Shown: positions 24,501 to 32,280 of the stretch, piece after piece
Numbering within the stretch: position 1 is the stretch's first letter
Layout: every line of letters starts with the position of its first letter
DNA from: Saccharopolyspora gloriosae
Lineage (GTDB): Bacteria > Actinomycetota > Actinomycetes > Mycobacteriales > Pseudonocardiaceae
Reading direction: 5' to 3'
DNA: 64,000 nucleotides
Assembly (NCBI RefSeq): GCF_014203325.1
Contig: NZ_JACHIV010000001.1
Location: forward strand, 3,659,501-3,723,500
Notes under the pieces: generated by a model
What the model saw: the letters and a program-made list of their open reading frames with translations, nothing else
Databases searched by the model: none
Told to the model about the DNA's origin: nothing
Made by a program: the position numbers and the translations under genes

Positions 24501-25763
24501 TTGACTTCATTCGACGTTGAAGTGCTCGCCGTGGGAGCCGGTCCGTCCAATCTGGCCTTGATGGTGGCGCTGGAGGACGCCGAGTCCGGACTTGCCGAGC
24601 AGACCCTGATGGTCGAACAGCACGCCGAGGTGCAGTGGCAGCGCGGCATGCTCATCCCCTGGGCGCAGAGCCAGGTCTCGTTCGTCAAGGACCTCGCCAC
24701 GCCGCGCAACCCGCGCAGCCGCTTCACCTTCCTCAACTACCTGCACGAACAGGGCCGGATGGACGAATTCGTCAACCTCGGCACCTTCCACCCGTACCGC
24801 CTGGAGATCTCGAACTACTTCCGGTGGGCCGCGTCGAACCTGTCGCGAGTGCGGTCCCGGTACAACACGCGGTGCGAGACCATCGCCCCGATCGTCGGCG
24901 AGGACGGAACGGTCACCGGCTGGTCGGCCCGATTCGGCGACGGTTCGACGGTGACGGCCCGCGACGTGGTCTTCGGGATCGGCCGGGACGCGCACGTTCC
25001 GGCGGTGTTCCGGGACCTCCCCGAATCCCGCCTCATCCACAGCACCCGATTCCTGGACCGGGTCGAGGAACTGCGCGACAACGGCTGGCGGCGCCCGGTC
25101 GTGGTCGGCGGGGCGCAGAGCGCCGCGGAAATGTTCGCGTCCGTTCAGGACTACGTCCCGGGCAGCAGTCCCACGATCATCATGCGGTCCATCGGTTTCG
25201 ACTACTACCAGACCAGTTCGTTCACCAACGAGCTCTACTACTCGTCCTTCGTCGACGAATTCCACAGCGCGCCGCCGCAGCAGCGGGAACGCATGAACGC
25301 GGAAATGCGCACCACGAACTACGCCGGCCTGGCACCGTACCTGCTGGATTCGCTCTACCGGGACCAATACCTGCAACGACTGGTGGGCGACGAGCGCTTC
25401 CGGATCGTCACCACCACCGACATCACCTCGGCCCGCGTCGACGGGGACGAGGTCGTGCTCACCACGTTCGACCGCAAGACCGAGCGCAAGTCCGAGGTCC
25501 GCTGCGACGTGGTGCTGCTCGGCACCGGGTTCGACCAGCGACCGCCCGGCCTGGTGCGCTCCGCGGTGGAGGGCGCCGGAGCGCGGGACGCGACCGTCGA
25601 CCGGAACTACCGGGTGGAACTGGGTGAGGACGACCGCGCGGGGATCTACCTGCACGGCCTCAACGAGGACACCCACGGCATCTCCGACTCGCTGCTGAGC
25701 GTCCTCGCCCAGCGCGCCACCGAGATCAGCGCGGACATGGTCAAACGCCGCTCCAACGACTGA
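24501..25763 (+). CDS. SidA/IucD/PvdA-family lysine or ornithine N-monooxygenase
   Basis: 420 residues, TTG start with GGGG 6 bases upstream. FAD motif VGAGPSNLAL (11-20), substrate/FAD segment VQWQRGMLIPWAQSQVSFVKDLATPRNPRSRFTFLNYL in the typical place, NADPH motif VVVGGAQSAAEMF (about 190-203), VVLLGTGFDQR, and the C-terminal family hallmark NEDTHGISDSLLS. These enzymes hydroxylate the side-chain amine of Lys or Orn using NADPH and O2. No siderophore NRPS or IucA/C-type synthetase is near. With the divergent cupin/DAO/MetRS-like genes the product is more likely N6-hydroxylysine feeding N-N bond formation (inference). Repeat copy 7 follows its stop. Confidence 0.92.
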   Translation: MTSFDVEVLAVGAGPSNLALMVALEDAESGLAEQTLMVEQHAEVQWQRGMLIPWAQSQVSFVKDLATPRNPRSRFTFLNYLHEQGRMDEFVNLGTFHPYRLEISNYFRWAASNLSRVRSRYNTRCETIAPIVGEDGTVTGWSARFGDGSTVTARDVVFGIGRDAHVPAVFRDLPESRLIHSTRFLDRVEELRDNGWRRPVVVGGAQSAAEMFASVQDYVPGSSPTIIMRSIGFDYYQTSSFTNELYYSSFVDEFHSAPPQQRERMNAEMRTTNYAGLAPYLLDSLYRDQYLQRLVGDERFRIVTTTDITSARVDGDEVVLTTFDRKTERKSEVRCDVVLLGTGFDQRPPGLVRSAVEGAGARDATVDRNYRVELGEDDRAGIYLHGLNEDTHGISDSLLSVLAQRATEISADMVKRRSND

Positions 25764-25787
25764 GTTCGTCGGGTATCCGGCCTCGGT

Positions 25788-25960
25788 CTGCGTAGCAGGT
25801 CGGGTGGCGGAACCTCAGTAGTCTTCTCGCTGCGGGATCTTTTTCCCAAGTGGCTCCGCCACGAGGGAAAAAGCCGTCCTCGCGAGAAGACTACTGAGAA
25901 CCCGCGGGTGGTCTTCTTGCTTTGGTGGTCGCTGCTCAGCGGCTTCGCCGCTGACAAGAT
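25788..25960 (-). repeat. Dispersed covarying palindromic repeat, copy 7
   Basis: Outer stem arms 25816-25830 (CAGTAGTCTTCTCGC) and 25882-25896 are perfectly complementary. This arm differs from copy 3 at six or so positions, all compensated. Apex TTTTTCCC/GGGAAAAA with GTGGC-TCC-GCCAC. Between convergent genes. Confidence 0.92.
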
Positions 25961-26060
25961 TGCGATGAACAACTCGCGCGCACACCGGAAATGCGACGTC
26001 GAAGACAGGCGCTGAGGCCATCCGAGGCGGGGCTCCGAAGTGGAGCCCCGCCTCGTGGCG

Positions 26061-26582
26061 TTACCAGCCGCGTTCGCCGTCCCACTGCTCGCGGATGATG
26101 TCGGCTTGGCCGGCGTGGCGGGCGGTGTCGAGCGCGACGTGGCACAGGGCCCAGCGCAGGGTGTAGTCGCCCGCGGTCTGCGCGCCGGTGCTCGTGAGCT
26201 CCAGTTCGTCGATGACGGCGTCGCTCGCCGCGCAGGCCGCGTCGTAGCGCTCCAGCAGCACCGGCAAGTCCTCGCCGGCGCCCAGAACCCAGTCGCCGTC
26301 CGGGTTCTCCGGGCCGAACGGCATCGGCAGGGTCGTTCCCCCCAGAACTTCCTGGAACCAGTGCTGCTCGACGGTCGTGAGGTGCTTGACGATGCCGCCG
26401 AGCGAGGTGCTGGACCGGGTGGGGTTGTAGGCGGCGCCGTCGGCGGTGATCCCGCGGACCTTGGCCCGGATCGTGTCGCGCCCGAACCGCAACCAGCTCC
26501 GCAGCATGTCCTTCTCGTCGAGACCGTGCTTCGGGATCCACCGATCCGGTTTGCCCACGCAGGTCGGGACGTGATGCGCCAT
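26061..26582 (-). CDS. DinB-family protein (DUF664 type)
   Basis: 173 residues, GAGGAG about 11 bases before ATG. DinB/DUF664 four-helix bundle: DEKDMLRSWLRFGRDTIRAKV, SLGGIVKHLTTVEQHWFQEVL and the C-terminal LRWALCHVALDTARHAGQADIIREQWDG. The His residues at the starts of helices 2 (KHL), 2-end (EQHW) and 4 (ARHAGQ) form the usual metal site. Members include bacillithiol/mycothiol-dependent transferases and many uncharacterised enzymes. Probably cytoplasmic. It is 29 bases downstream of the amino-acid permease gene on the same strand, probably co-transcribed. Confidence 0.88.
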   Translation of the reverse strand: MAHHVPTCVGKPDRWIPKHGLDEKDMLRSWLRFGRDTIRAKVRGITADGAAYNPTRSSTSLGGIVKHLTTVEQHWFQEVLGGTTLPMPFGPENPDGDWVLGAGEDLPVLLERYDAACAASDAVIDELELTSTGAQTAGDYTLRWALCHVALDTARHAGQADIIREQWDGERGW

Positions 26583-26611
26583 TGTGCGAATTCTCCTCGG
26601 TATCAGGGGGT

Positions 26612-27868
26612 TCAGGCCGCGACGGGCGTCTTCGGCTTCGCGTAGCGGCGGAACGCCAGCGAGCCCAGTGCCAGCGCGACCGGCAGCAGCAGGAACCACC
26701 CGGAGAACACCAGCACCACGGCCATGACCGCGCACGCCACCAGCGAACCGATCCAGACCGCCGAGCCGGTGGGCAGCAGCTTCGCACCGGCGGCGAGCCC
26801 CGCGACGTACACGGCCATGAAGCACGCCGACGCGGCGAGCATCAGGTTCCCCAGGTCCATCCCGGCCGCCAGCGCCCCGGTGGCCACGACGACCGTGACG
26901 CCACCGAGCACCGCGAGGCTGCGGCGCGGGGTCTCCCCCGCCGCGCCACCGCGGGCCAGCGGCAGCGGCAGCGCACCGTCGCGCGCGAGCGCGGCACCGA
27001 GCCGGGCCCCGCCGGCGAGGTAGGCGTTCATCACCCCGGTGGTCAGCAGGAACGCCAGCACGCCGGTCAGCATCGCCGCCCCGGAGCCGAGCCCTTCCTC
27101 CAGCAGCAGGGTGATCGGCACCGACGAGGCCGCCAGCCGCGGTCCGAGCACGAGCACGCAGGTCAGCGCGAGCCCGACGTAGAGGACGCCGACGACCACC
27201 AGCGTCCAGGCGGTGACCTTCGGCAGGTCCCGCTTCGGGTCGGCGAAGTCGCCGGAGAGGTGCGTGACCGCCTCCCATCCGGCGAAGGTGAAGAACAGGA
27301 CGCTGGCCGCGCGTCCCACCGCCGCCCACCCGTTCGGCAGGAACGGCGCGAGGTTGCCGGGGTCGGCCTTCGGCAGCGCGGCGAGCACGGTCACGACCAT
27401 CAGCAGGGCCAGCACGCTGATCAGCAGCAGCTGCACCCCGCCCGAGACGTGCAGGCCGATCGCGTTGGTCGTCAGCCCGATCAGCACGATCACGGCCGCG
27501 ACCAGGTAGGCCACGTCGTCGCCCGCGCCGAAGGCGTGCGCGACGTACTGGCCGCCGACGTAGGCGACGGCGGTGGCTCCGATGGGCAGCGCGAAGTAGA
27601 ACCACCACCCCACCGCCGCGCTGGCCTGCGGCCCGAAGGCCTGCTTGACGAAGGTGGCGACGCCGCCACCGTCCGGGTACCGGGTGCCGAGCGCGGTGAA
27701 GGTCGCCGCCACCGGCACGCACAGCGCCACCAGCGCCAGCCACGCGAGCACCGACGCCGGACCGGCGATCTGCGCCGCCAGGGACGGGAGGGCGAGCACG
27801 CCCGCGCCGAGGATGGCGCCCACGTAGAGCGCGGTTCCTTGCGCGAGCCCGATTCGTCGATCGCTCAC
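26612..27868 (-). CDS. APC-superfamily amino acid permease
   Basis: 418 residues, GTG 27868 with GGAGG 10 bases upstream. Twelve hydrophobic helices; helix 1 carries GTALYVGAILGAGVLALPSLAA, the glycine-rich APC substrate site, and helix 6 the FFTFAGWEAVTHLSGDFADPKRDLPKV motif. It most likely imports or exchanges an amino acid or amine at the cytoplasmic membrane (YjeH-like subgroup is my best guess). A divergent Lrp/AsnC-type regulator starts 137 bases away and is the likely controller. Confidence 0.9.
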   Translation of the reverse strand: MSDRRIGLAQGTALYVGAILGAGVLALPSLAAQIAGPASVLAWLALVALCVPVAATFTALGTRYPDGGGVATFVKQAFGPQASAAVGWWFYFALPIGATAVAYVGGQYVAHAFGAGDDVAYLVAAVIVLIGLTTNAIGLHVSGGVQLLLISVLALLMVVTVLAALPKADPGNLAPFLPNGWAAVGRAASVLFFTFAGWEAVTHLSGDFADPKRDLPKVTAWTLVVVGVLYVGLALTCVLVLGPRLAASSVPITLLLEEGLGSGAAMLTGVLAFLLTTGVMNAYLAGGARLGAALARDGALPLPLARGGAAGETPRRSLAVLGGVTVVVATGALAAGMDLGNLMLAASACFMAVYVAGLAAGAKLLPTGSAVWIGSLVACAVMAVVLVFSGWFLLLPVALALGSLAFRRYAKPKTPVAA

Positions 27869-28005
27869 CGGCGGTGACCTCCTGCGTTTGGCGTGCTCGG
27901 CGGCTTGCGCGCACCACCCCGGTACCGGCACGGTGACACGACACGATGCGTTCAGCTTATATATCGTAGGCGGAACGTGTCCATCACCTTCGAAAGACAG
28001 GCGCC

Positions 28006-28473
28006 GTGGCGGAAACACCTTCGGAAATGGACTCGATCGACCTCGCGTTGCTCGCCGACCTCCAGCGGGACGGCAGGACTTCCCACGCCGAGCTGGCGCG
28101 CCGCGTCGGGCTCAGCGCGCCCGCGGTCGCCGAGCGGCTGCGCCGCTTGGAGCGGACCGGGGTGATCACCGGCTACGCGGTGCGCCTCGACCCGGCGAAG
28201 CTCGGCTTCGGCATCGTGGCGTTCATCCGCCTCGCCGCGTTCGGCGTCGGCTACCGGGACGAGGCGGTGCAGGACCTGCTGCGCCTGCCCGAGGTCATGG
28301 AGACGCACCACGTCGTGGGCGAGGACTGCTGGATCTTCAAGGTCGCCGTCCCCGACGTCGGCAGGCTCGAATCGGTCCTGTCCAAGATGACCGAGGTCGG
28401 CCGCACGACGACCTCCATCGTCCTGTCCTCCCCGGTCACCGACAACACCCTCCCGTTGACCCCGGAATCCTGA
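28006..28473 (+). CDS. Lrp/AsnC-family transcriptional regulator
   Basis: 155 residues from GTG 28006; ATG 28027 is an alternative start. Residues 8-55 form the winged helix (MDSIDLALLADLQRDGRTSHAELARRVGLSAPAVAERLRRLERTGVI), residues 65-150 the AsnC ligand-binding (RAM) domain with VMETHHVVGEDCWIFKVAVPD. Such regulators respond to amino acids and usually control neighbouring transport or metabolic genes. It is divergent from the APC permease, with an AT-rich stretch (TTATATATCG, near 27958) in the shared promoter. Repeat copy 8 lies 35 bases after the stop. Confidence 0.92.
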   Translation: MAETPSEMDSIDLALLADLQRDGRTSHAELARRVGLSAPAVAERLRRLERTGVITGYAVRLDPAKLGFGIVAFIRLAAFGVGYRDEAVQDLLRLPEVMETHHVVGEDCWIFKVAVPDVGRLESVLSKMTEVGRTTTSIVLSSPVTDNTLPLTPES

Positions 28474-28507
28474 CCCGCAGCGAATTTCCCGCAGTTCCCG
28501 GAAAAGC

Positions 28508-28676
28508 TCCTTGTCCTGCCAGGAGCCGCTGAGCAGCGACCACGCAGCCAGCCGGACCACCCGCGGGTGCTCAGCGTTCTTCTCGCGAGGACGGGGTCTT
28601 CCCTCGTGGCGGAGCCACTCGGGAGAAAGATCCCGCAGCGGGAAGAACGCCGAGGTTCCGCCACCCGACCCTGCGC
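28508..28676 (+). repeat. Dispersed covarying palindromic repeat, copy 8
   Basis: Outer stem arms 28572-28586 (CAGCGTTCTTCTCGC) and 28638-28652: 13 of 15 pairs are Watson-Crick, one is a G-U-type wobble, one a mismatch. The left small hairpin is decayed (GTCCTGCCAGGAGCCGCTGAG). Between convergent genes (Lrp and LuxR). Confidence 0.88.
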
Positions 28677-28695
28677 ACACCGACCGGGGAAGGCC

Positions 28696-29385
28696 TCACT
28701 CCGCCGATTCCGTGAAGAGTCTCTTGTTTAGCCAGCCCGTGCGGTACACCATCGCCACGATCTGGGACCGCTCGTCGAAGTTGAGCTTGCTGAGCACGTT
28801 GGAGATGTGCGTTTTCACGGTGGCCCTGGTGATGAAGGTGCGAGTGGCGATCTCCTTGGTGGTCATGCCCATCGCGAGCATCTGCGCGATCTCCTGCTCC
28901 CGGTTGGTGAGCACGTCGAAGACCACCTGGTCCGCCGGTTCGGACAGCCGACCGGTCTCATTGATCATCTGCACGACGTGGGTGGTGATGGTGGGCGCCA
29001 GGCTGCATTCGCCGTTGAGCAGCGCCCGCGCGGTGTTGACCAGCACCGCGGGCTCGTCGTACTTCGTCACCAGCCCGCGCACCCCCATTTCGAGCGCGCG
29101 CAGGACGTCGTCCAAGCCGCTGGAGAGCACCGCGAGCACGGGTGTCGCCTGCGAGTGCCGCATCCGGTTGCGCAGCAGCGCCGGTCCCGGGTCTTCGAGC
29201 AGCGAGTCGAAGTAGACCACGACGAGGTCGATGTGCGCGTTCTCCAGCGCCCGCAACAGGTCGGACTCGTTGGCCGTGACGTCGATGCTCGCTTCGGGCA
29301 GCTGGCGCAGGGTGGCGACGATCCCCGCTCCCGCGAGCCGGTCGTTGGTGTGGACCACGATCTTCGGCCCCTCGACGTCGCCCAC
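28696..29385 (-). CDS. LuxR-family response-regulator-like transcription factor
   Basis: 229 residues from GTG 29385, which has CAGGAG 4-9 bases upstream; a longer frame to 29553 lacks support. Residues 1-125 form a receiver-like domain (KIVVHTNDRLAGAGIVATLRQLP ... DLVVVYFDSLLEDPG ... VLAVLSSGLDDVLRALEMGVRGLVTKYD). The N-terminal acidic pair and phospho-Asp of true receivers are poorly conserved, so it may be phosphorylation-independent. Residues 155-215 are the LuxR/NarL HTH (LTNREQEIAQMLAMGMTTKEIATRTFITRATVKTHISNVLSKL). No histidine kinase is adjacent. Its long upstream region (about 1 kb) is unusual. Confidence 0.88.
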   Translation of the reverse strand: MGDVEGPKIVVHTNDRLAGAGIVATLRQLPEASIDVTANESDLLRALENAHIDLVVVYFDSLLEDPGPALLRNRMRHSQATPVLAVLSSGLDDVLRALEMGVRGLVTKYDEPAVLVNTARALLNGECSLAPTITTHVVQMINETGRLSEPADQVVFDVLTNREQEIAQMLAMGMTTKEIATRTFITRATVKTHISNVLSKLNFDERSQIVAMVYRTGWLNKRLFTESAE

Positions 29386-29591
29386 CGACTCCTGCAGACC
29401 GATCCCCAACGCCCGTCCCCCCGGCTCGTCCTGATGCCTGCCCTCCCGCGCCACCTGCCCATGGGGGCGTTCTTCGATGCACGGGATCACCCTCCCGACC
29501 ACATCCCCGCCGTCATCCCGGCGACGCCGCACCCGGACCGCCCGGCCGATCACCTTTCCTCCCGAAAACGAGGATCGGGAAAACCCTCAAC

Positions 29592-29631
29592 AATGGTCTC
29601 GCCCGAGCCACCGACACAGGGCGAGACCATT
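29592..29631. terminator. 13-bp perfect hairpin in the LuxR upstream region
   Basis: AATGGTCTCGCCC (29592-29604) and its exact complement (29619-29631) flank a 14-base loop. Followed by ATTCCGATT on the plus strand. It is upstream of the LuxR-type gene on its strand, so could be an attenuator or an orphan terminator. Confidence 0.55.
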
Positions 29632-30034
29632 ATTCCGATTGACGAAGACGAGCTCAGCGCTCCTGGATAACATCGTCGACGGTTGTGCACAACACGATCA
29701 GGGAATCTGACGCAACGCCACACGACTCCACCCTCAACACAATTCTACGCAGGTTGAGCCGTCGAGACCCAACTCTAAACCGACTCTAGCGCCGGGAACC
29801 GCGTGAGCACCTACTCCATCCAGACCAACTTGGCCTTTCCCCGATTGCCCAGGAACTGCGGCCGAACCGCCCGGCCGATATCACCAAAGCACCCTCCTGC
29901 CCTGGCCTAGCCGCCAGAGGCATGCCGGAACGGCACGCCCACCCGAAGCCGCCGACGCCCCACCGAGGGGATTCCCTAGGCCCAAGCGACCCGCCCGCGG
30001 CATTCTTCCGACACCTCAGACCGCATCAATCATT

Positions 30035-30048
30035 TGAAAGCGCTTCCA
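30035..30048. promoter_or_regulatory. LacI/CcpA-like operator palindrome
   Basis: TGAAAGCGCTTCCA fits the LacI-family cre-type consensus TGNAANCGNTNNCA, with the CG centre. No LacI-family gene is in the window and the nearest downstream gene on either side is over 300 bases away, so the target is unclear. Confidence 0.35.
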
Positions 30049-30393
30049 TTAACAAATCAAGAACATCCCCCACAAGACCCGATCAGCCAATGGGACTCCG
30101 GAGGCGGCCGATCAATCAGGAGCCCAATTCGAACCGCACCGAGCAGAATCCCTCGACAACCCGCCCACGGAAATACCTGCGCACTCTTCCTCCGGCAACA
30201 CGATTTCAGATATGAGGCGCACTGGCGAGACCAGCAGACAACAGCATCACCGTCGTGCAGCCGCCTGCGACGACCAGCCGGGGAGCCCGCGGGCGCACGG
30301 CAGGCAGAATCCGCGGGTTCCCCGACATCCACGCTCGCCGCATCAACGGCCGGGGTGCGCCACCTGACCGAACGCGGGACCGGCTCATCGCCG

Positions 30394-30858
30394 CTACGCG
30401 CGCCCCGCGCGCACCTTCGCGGCGAACGCGCGCGCGGCGGCCAGGTCCGCGTCGTTCGGGCGGCGCTTGCGGAGCCCGCCGATCGGCTTGAACGGTGCCC
30501 AGGTGTCGAACGCGCGGCACGAGAAGGTGCCGTCCACCGCGAAGCCCTTGCCTTCGAGCAGCCGGGTCAGCGGCCGGGAGAACGGCAGCAGCGGCATCTC
30601 GGGGAAGCCGCTGGTGGCGAAGACGAAGGCGCTGCCCCGCCGTCCGGGCAGCTCCTCGACGAAGCCGGTCAGGCGGGGGTGCATCTTGCCGCGGAAGACG
30701 CCCGAACCGAATCCCACCAGGTCCGCCGCGGCGAGCTCCGCCGGGTCGGCCTGCTCGGGTGCCACGACCCGCGCGTCCAGCACCCGGGCCATTTCGTCGG
30801 CGACGCGACGCGTGTTGCCGTGCGACACCGAGACGCACACGATGACGGTCCTCATCAT
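30394..30858 (-). CDS. Flavodoxin-domain protein
   Basis: 154 residues, AAAGGA 6 bases before ATG 30858 (a second ATG follows directly). The N-terminus RTVIVCVSVSHGNTRRVADEMA has the FMN phosphate loop S-x-S-x-G-N-T of flavodoxins; GFGSGVFRGKMHPRL and FVFATSGFPEM supply the other FMN-binding loops. The protein is near minimal flavodoxin length and probably a soluble electron-transfer or protoporphyrinogen-oxidase-like (HemG/MioC-like) protein. It lies 105 bases beyond the start side of the thymidine kinase stop, same strand. Partner unknown. Confidence 0.85.
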   Translation of the reverse strand: MMRTVIVCVSVSHGNTRRVADEMARVLDARVVAPEQADPAELAAADLVGFGSGVFRGKMHPRLTGFVEELPGRRGSAFVFATSGFPEMPLLPFSRPLTRLLEGKGFAVDGTFSCRAFDTWAPFKPIGGLRKRRPNDADLAAARAFAAKVRAGRA

Positions 30859-30963
30859 CACGATCCTTTCGTCCGCTTCCTCGGTCGGGACGGCGCGGCG
30901 GCGCCGGACGTGACACCGCCGGCACGTGATCGCAGCCACTCGATCCGAGGTCGCGGAGGACCG

Positions 30964-31533
30964 CTACCCCAGGGTGCCGATCTTCAGCAGGTAGCAGGTT
31001 CCGCACATGGATTCGTAGCCGACCTCGCCGTCGATGGCGACCTGGCTGCCCTCCCGCGTGAAGGCGCCCCCGACGGTGCGCGCGTTCAGCGTCGCCTTGC
31101 GCCCGCAGCGGCAGATCGTCTTGAGCTCCTCGATGGAATGCGCCAGTTCCATCAACCGGAGGCTGCCGGGGAACCCGCGGGTGCGGAAGTCGTTGCGCAA
31201 CCCGTAGGCGATCACCGGGATTCCGTCCTGCACGGCGAGCCGGAACAGGTCCTCGACCTGGGCTCCGGTGAGGAACTGCGCCTCGTCGACGAGCAGGCAG
31301 TCCGGTGCGCCCGCGGCCAGCACGGCATCGCGCAGGGCGGCCTCCTCGTCCAGGACGAGGTCGACCTCCCTGCTCACCATGAGCCGCGACACCACCTGCG
31401 GGCTCTTGGTGTCGACCGTCGGTTTCACCACGAGGACGTGCTGTCCGCGTTCCCTGTAGTTGTGCGCCACTTGGATCAGCGCCGTCGACTTGCCGGAGTT
31501 CATCGCTCCGTACCGGAAGTAGAGCTTCGCCAC
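30964..31533 (-). CDS. tdk: Thymidine kinase (type II)
   Basis: 189 residues from GTG 31533; ribosome site weak. P-loop GAMNSGKST (9-17), Walker B-like LLVDEAQFL, the lasso-region VIAYGLRNDFRTRGFPGS, and a C-terminal zinc site with CRCGRKA and CGTCY. This is a complete type II (TK1-like) thymidine kinase, which phosphorylates thymidine with ATP in the salvage pathway. It is about the usual length. The truncated repeat copy 9 lies 100 bases upstream, between its start and that of the divergent SnoaL-like gene. Confidence 0.95.
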   Translation of the reverse strand: MAKLYFRYGAMNSGKSTALIQVAHNYRERGQHVLVVKPTVDTKSPQVVSRLMVSREVDLVLDEEAALRDAVLAAGAPDCLLVDEAQFLTGAQVEDLFRLAVQDGIPVIAYGLRNDFRTRGFPGSLRLMELAHSIEELKTICRCGRKATLNARTVGGAFTREGSQVAIDGEVGYESMCGTCYLLKIGTLG

Positions 31534-31632
31534 GAGCGGACACGCTAGCCAAAGCGTCGCGACGAGCTCGAACCGCCAGGGAGGAGATCTGCCGCAGCGG
31601 ACGCCGCGGAGGCGCCCAGGGGTCGGTTCAGC

Positions 31633-31707
31633 ATGACCTGCGGAGCTGATCGGGTAGCGGAACCCCAGCGGCTTCCTCGCTGACAAGACACCGATCAAAA
31701 GATCATT
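31633..31707 (-). repeat. Dispersed repeat, copy 9 (internal-deletion form)
   Basis: The two ends of a minus-orientation copy are joined directly: ATGACCTGCGGAG...GGGTAGCGGAACC...CAGCGGCTTCCTCGC then TGACAAGACACCGATC and AAAAGATCATTC. About 120 central bases, including the apex hairpin and one stem arm, are missing. It is the only copy that sits in a divergent (5'-5') gap. Confidence 0.85.
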
Positions 31708-31771
31708 CCGCGAGGACCGACAAGTAGAACAGGTTCTTGCGCCAGGCGAGCGGACTCGCAAGACTGCCGAG

Positions 31772-32248
31772 ATGGACATCGCGGCTCTCGAAGAGATCAA
31801 ACGGCTCAAGCACCGCTACCTCCGCTGCGTCGACCTCAAGCAGTGGGACGAGCTCGCGGACACGCTGACGGTCGACGCCACCGCCGAGTACGGCACGGCC
31901 GTCCAGGGCGGCCCCCTGCGGCGGGCCGGGCGCGACGCGATCGTCGGCTTCCTGCGCGAGACGCTCACGCCGGGCATCATCACGGCGCATTCGGCGCAAC
32001 AGCCCGAGATCCACCTCGACGGCGACACCGCCACCGGCACCTGGTGCTTCACCGACACCGTGATCGCGACCGAGCACGACCACACCATGATCCAGGGCGC
32101 CGCCTTCTACGAGGACCGGTACGCGCGCGGCGGCGACGGCGCCTGGCGCATCCGGCACACCGGGTTCACCCGGACCTACGAGTACGTGGTCGCACTCGGC
32201 GAGCTGCCGGGCTTCCGGATGACCGCCGACCGCTGGCGCGAGCGTTGA
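31772..32248 (+). CDS. SnoaL/NTF2-like protein
   Basis: 158 residues. NTF2-like cone fold: N-terminal EEIKRLKHRYLRCVDLKQWDELADTLTVDATAEYG, then ITAHSAQQPEIHLDGDTATGTWCFTDTVI and the C-terminal WRIRHTGFTRTYEYVV. The SnoaL_4/BaiE-like members are lyases, isomerases or dehydratases on polyketides and steroids. The TAEYG/AHSAQQP positions hold the usual pocket residues (Tyr, Asp, His). It precedes a KstR-box operon on the same strand by 32 bases, so a role in steroid-like substrate breakdown is plausible. Ribosome site weak. Confidence 0.82.
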   Translation: MDIAALEEIKRLKHRYLRCVDLKQWDELADTLTVDATAEYGTAVQGGPLRRAGRDAIVGFLRETLTPGIITAHSAQQPEIHLDGDTATGTWCFTDTVIATEHDHTMIQGAAFYEDRYARGGDGAWRIRHTGFTRTYEYVVALGELPGFRMTADRWRER

Positions 32249-32256
32249 CCACTCAC

Positions 32257-32270
32257 TAGAACTAGTTCTA
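32257..32270. promoter_or_regulatory. KstR-type operator (TAGAACTAGTTCTA)
   Basis: The 14-base perfect palindrome TAGAACTAGTTCTA fits the KstR consensus TNNAACNNGTTNNA, the cholesterol-catabolism operator of mycolic-acid actinomycetes. It ends 10 bases before the ATG of the DUF1214 gene, consistent with a leaderless or very short-leader transcript under KstR-like (TetR-family) repression. No kstR gene is in the window. Confidence 0.7.
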
Positions 32271-32280
32271 CTCTCGGTCG

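Larger units (their letters stand above)
29386..30393. other. About 1 kb without a supported gene, AT-richer than the rest
   Basis: No ORF here has both a plausible start and protein-like composition. The stretch 29640-30240 is visibly richer in A and T than neighbouring DNA. It contains a long-arm hairpin (29592-29631) and a LacI/cre-like palindrome (30035-30048). It may be a long regulatory region for the LuxR-type gene, or the remnant of a lost gene. Confidence 0.5.

Noticed and set aside
24501-25763. Siderophore biosynthesis role for the SidA-type hydroxylase
   Set aside because: No NRPS, IucA/IucC-type synthetase, acyltransferase of the hydroxamate kind or ferric-siderophore transporter is nearby, whereas cupin, DAO and MetRS-like genes are divergent from it.
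29477-29710. 77-residue plus-strand ORF in the 1-kb gap
   Set aside because: Pro/Arg/Thr-rich composition, runs through the hairpin at 29592, and no ribosome site.
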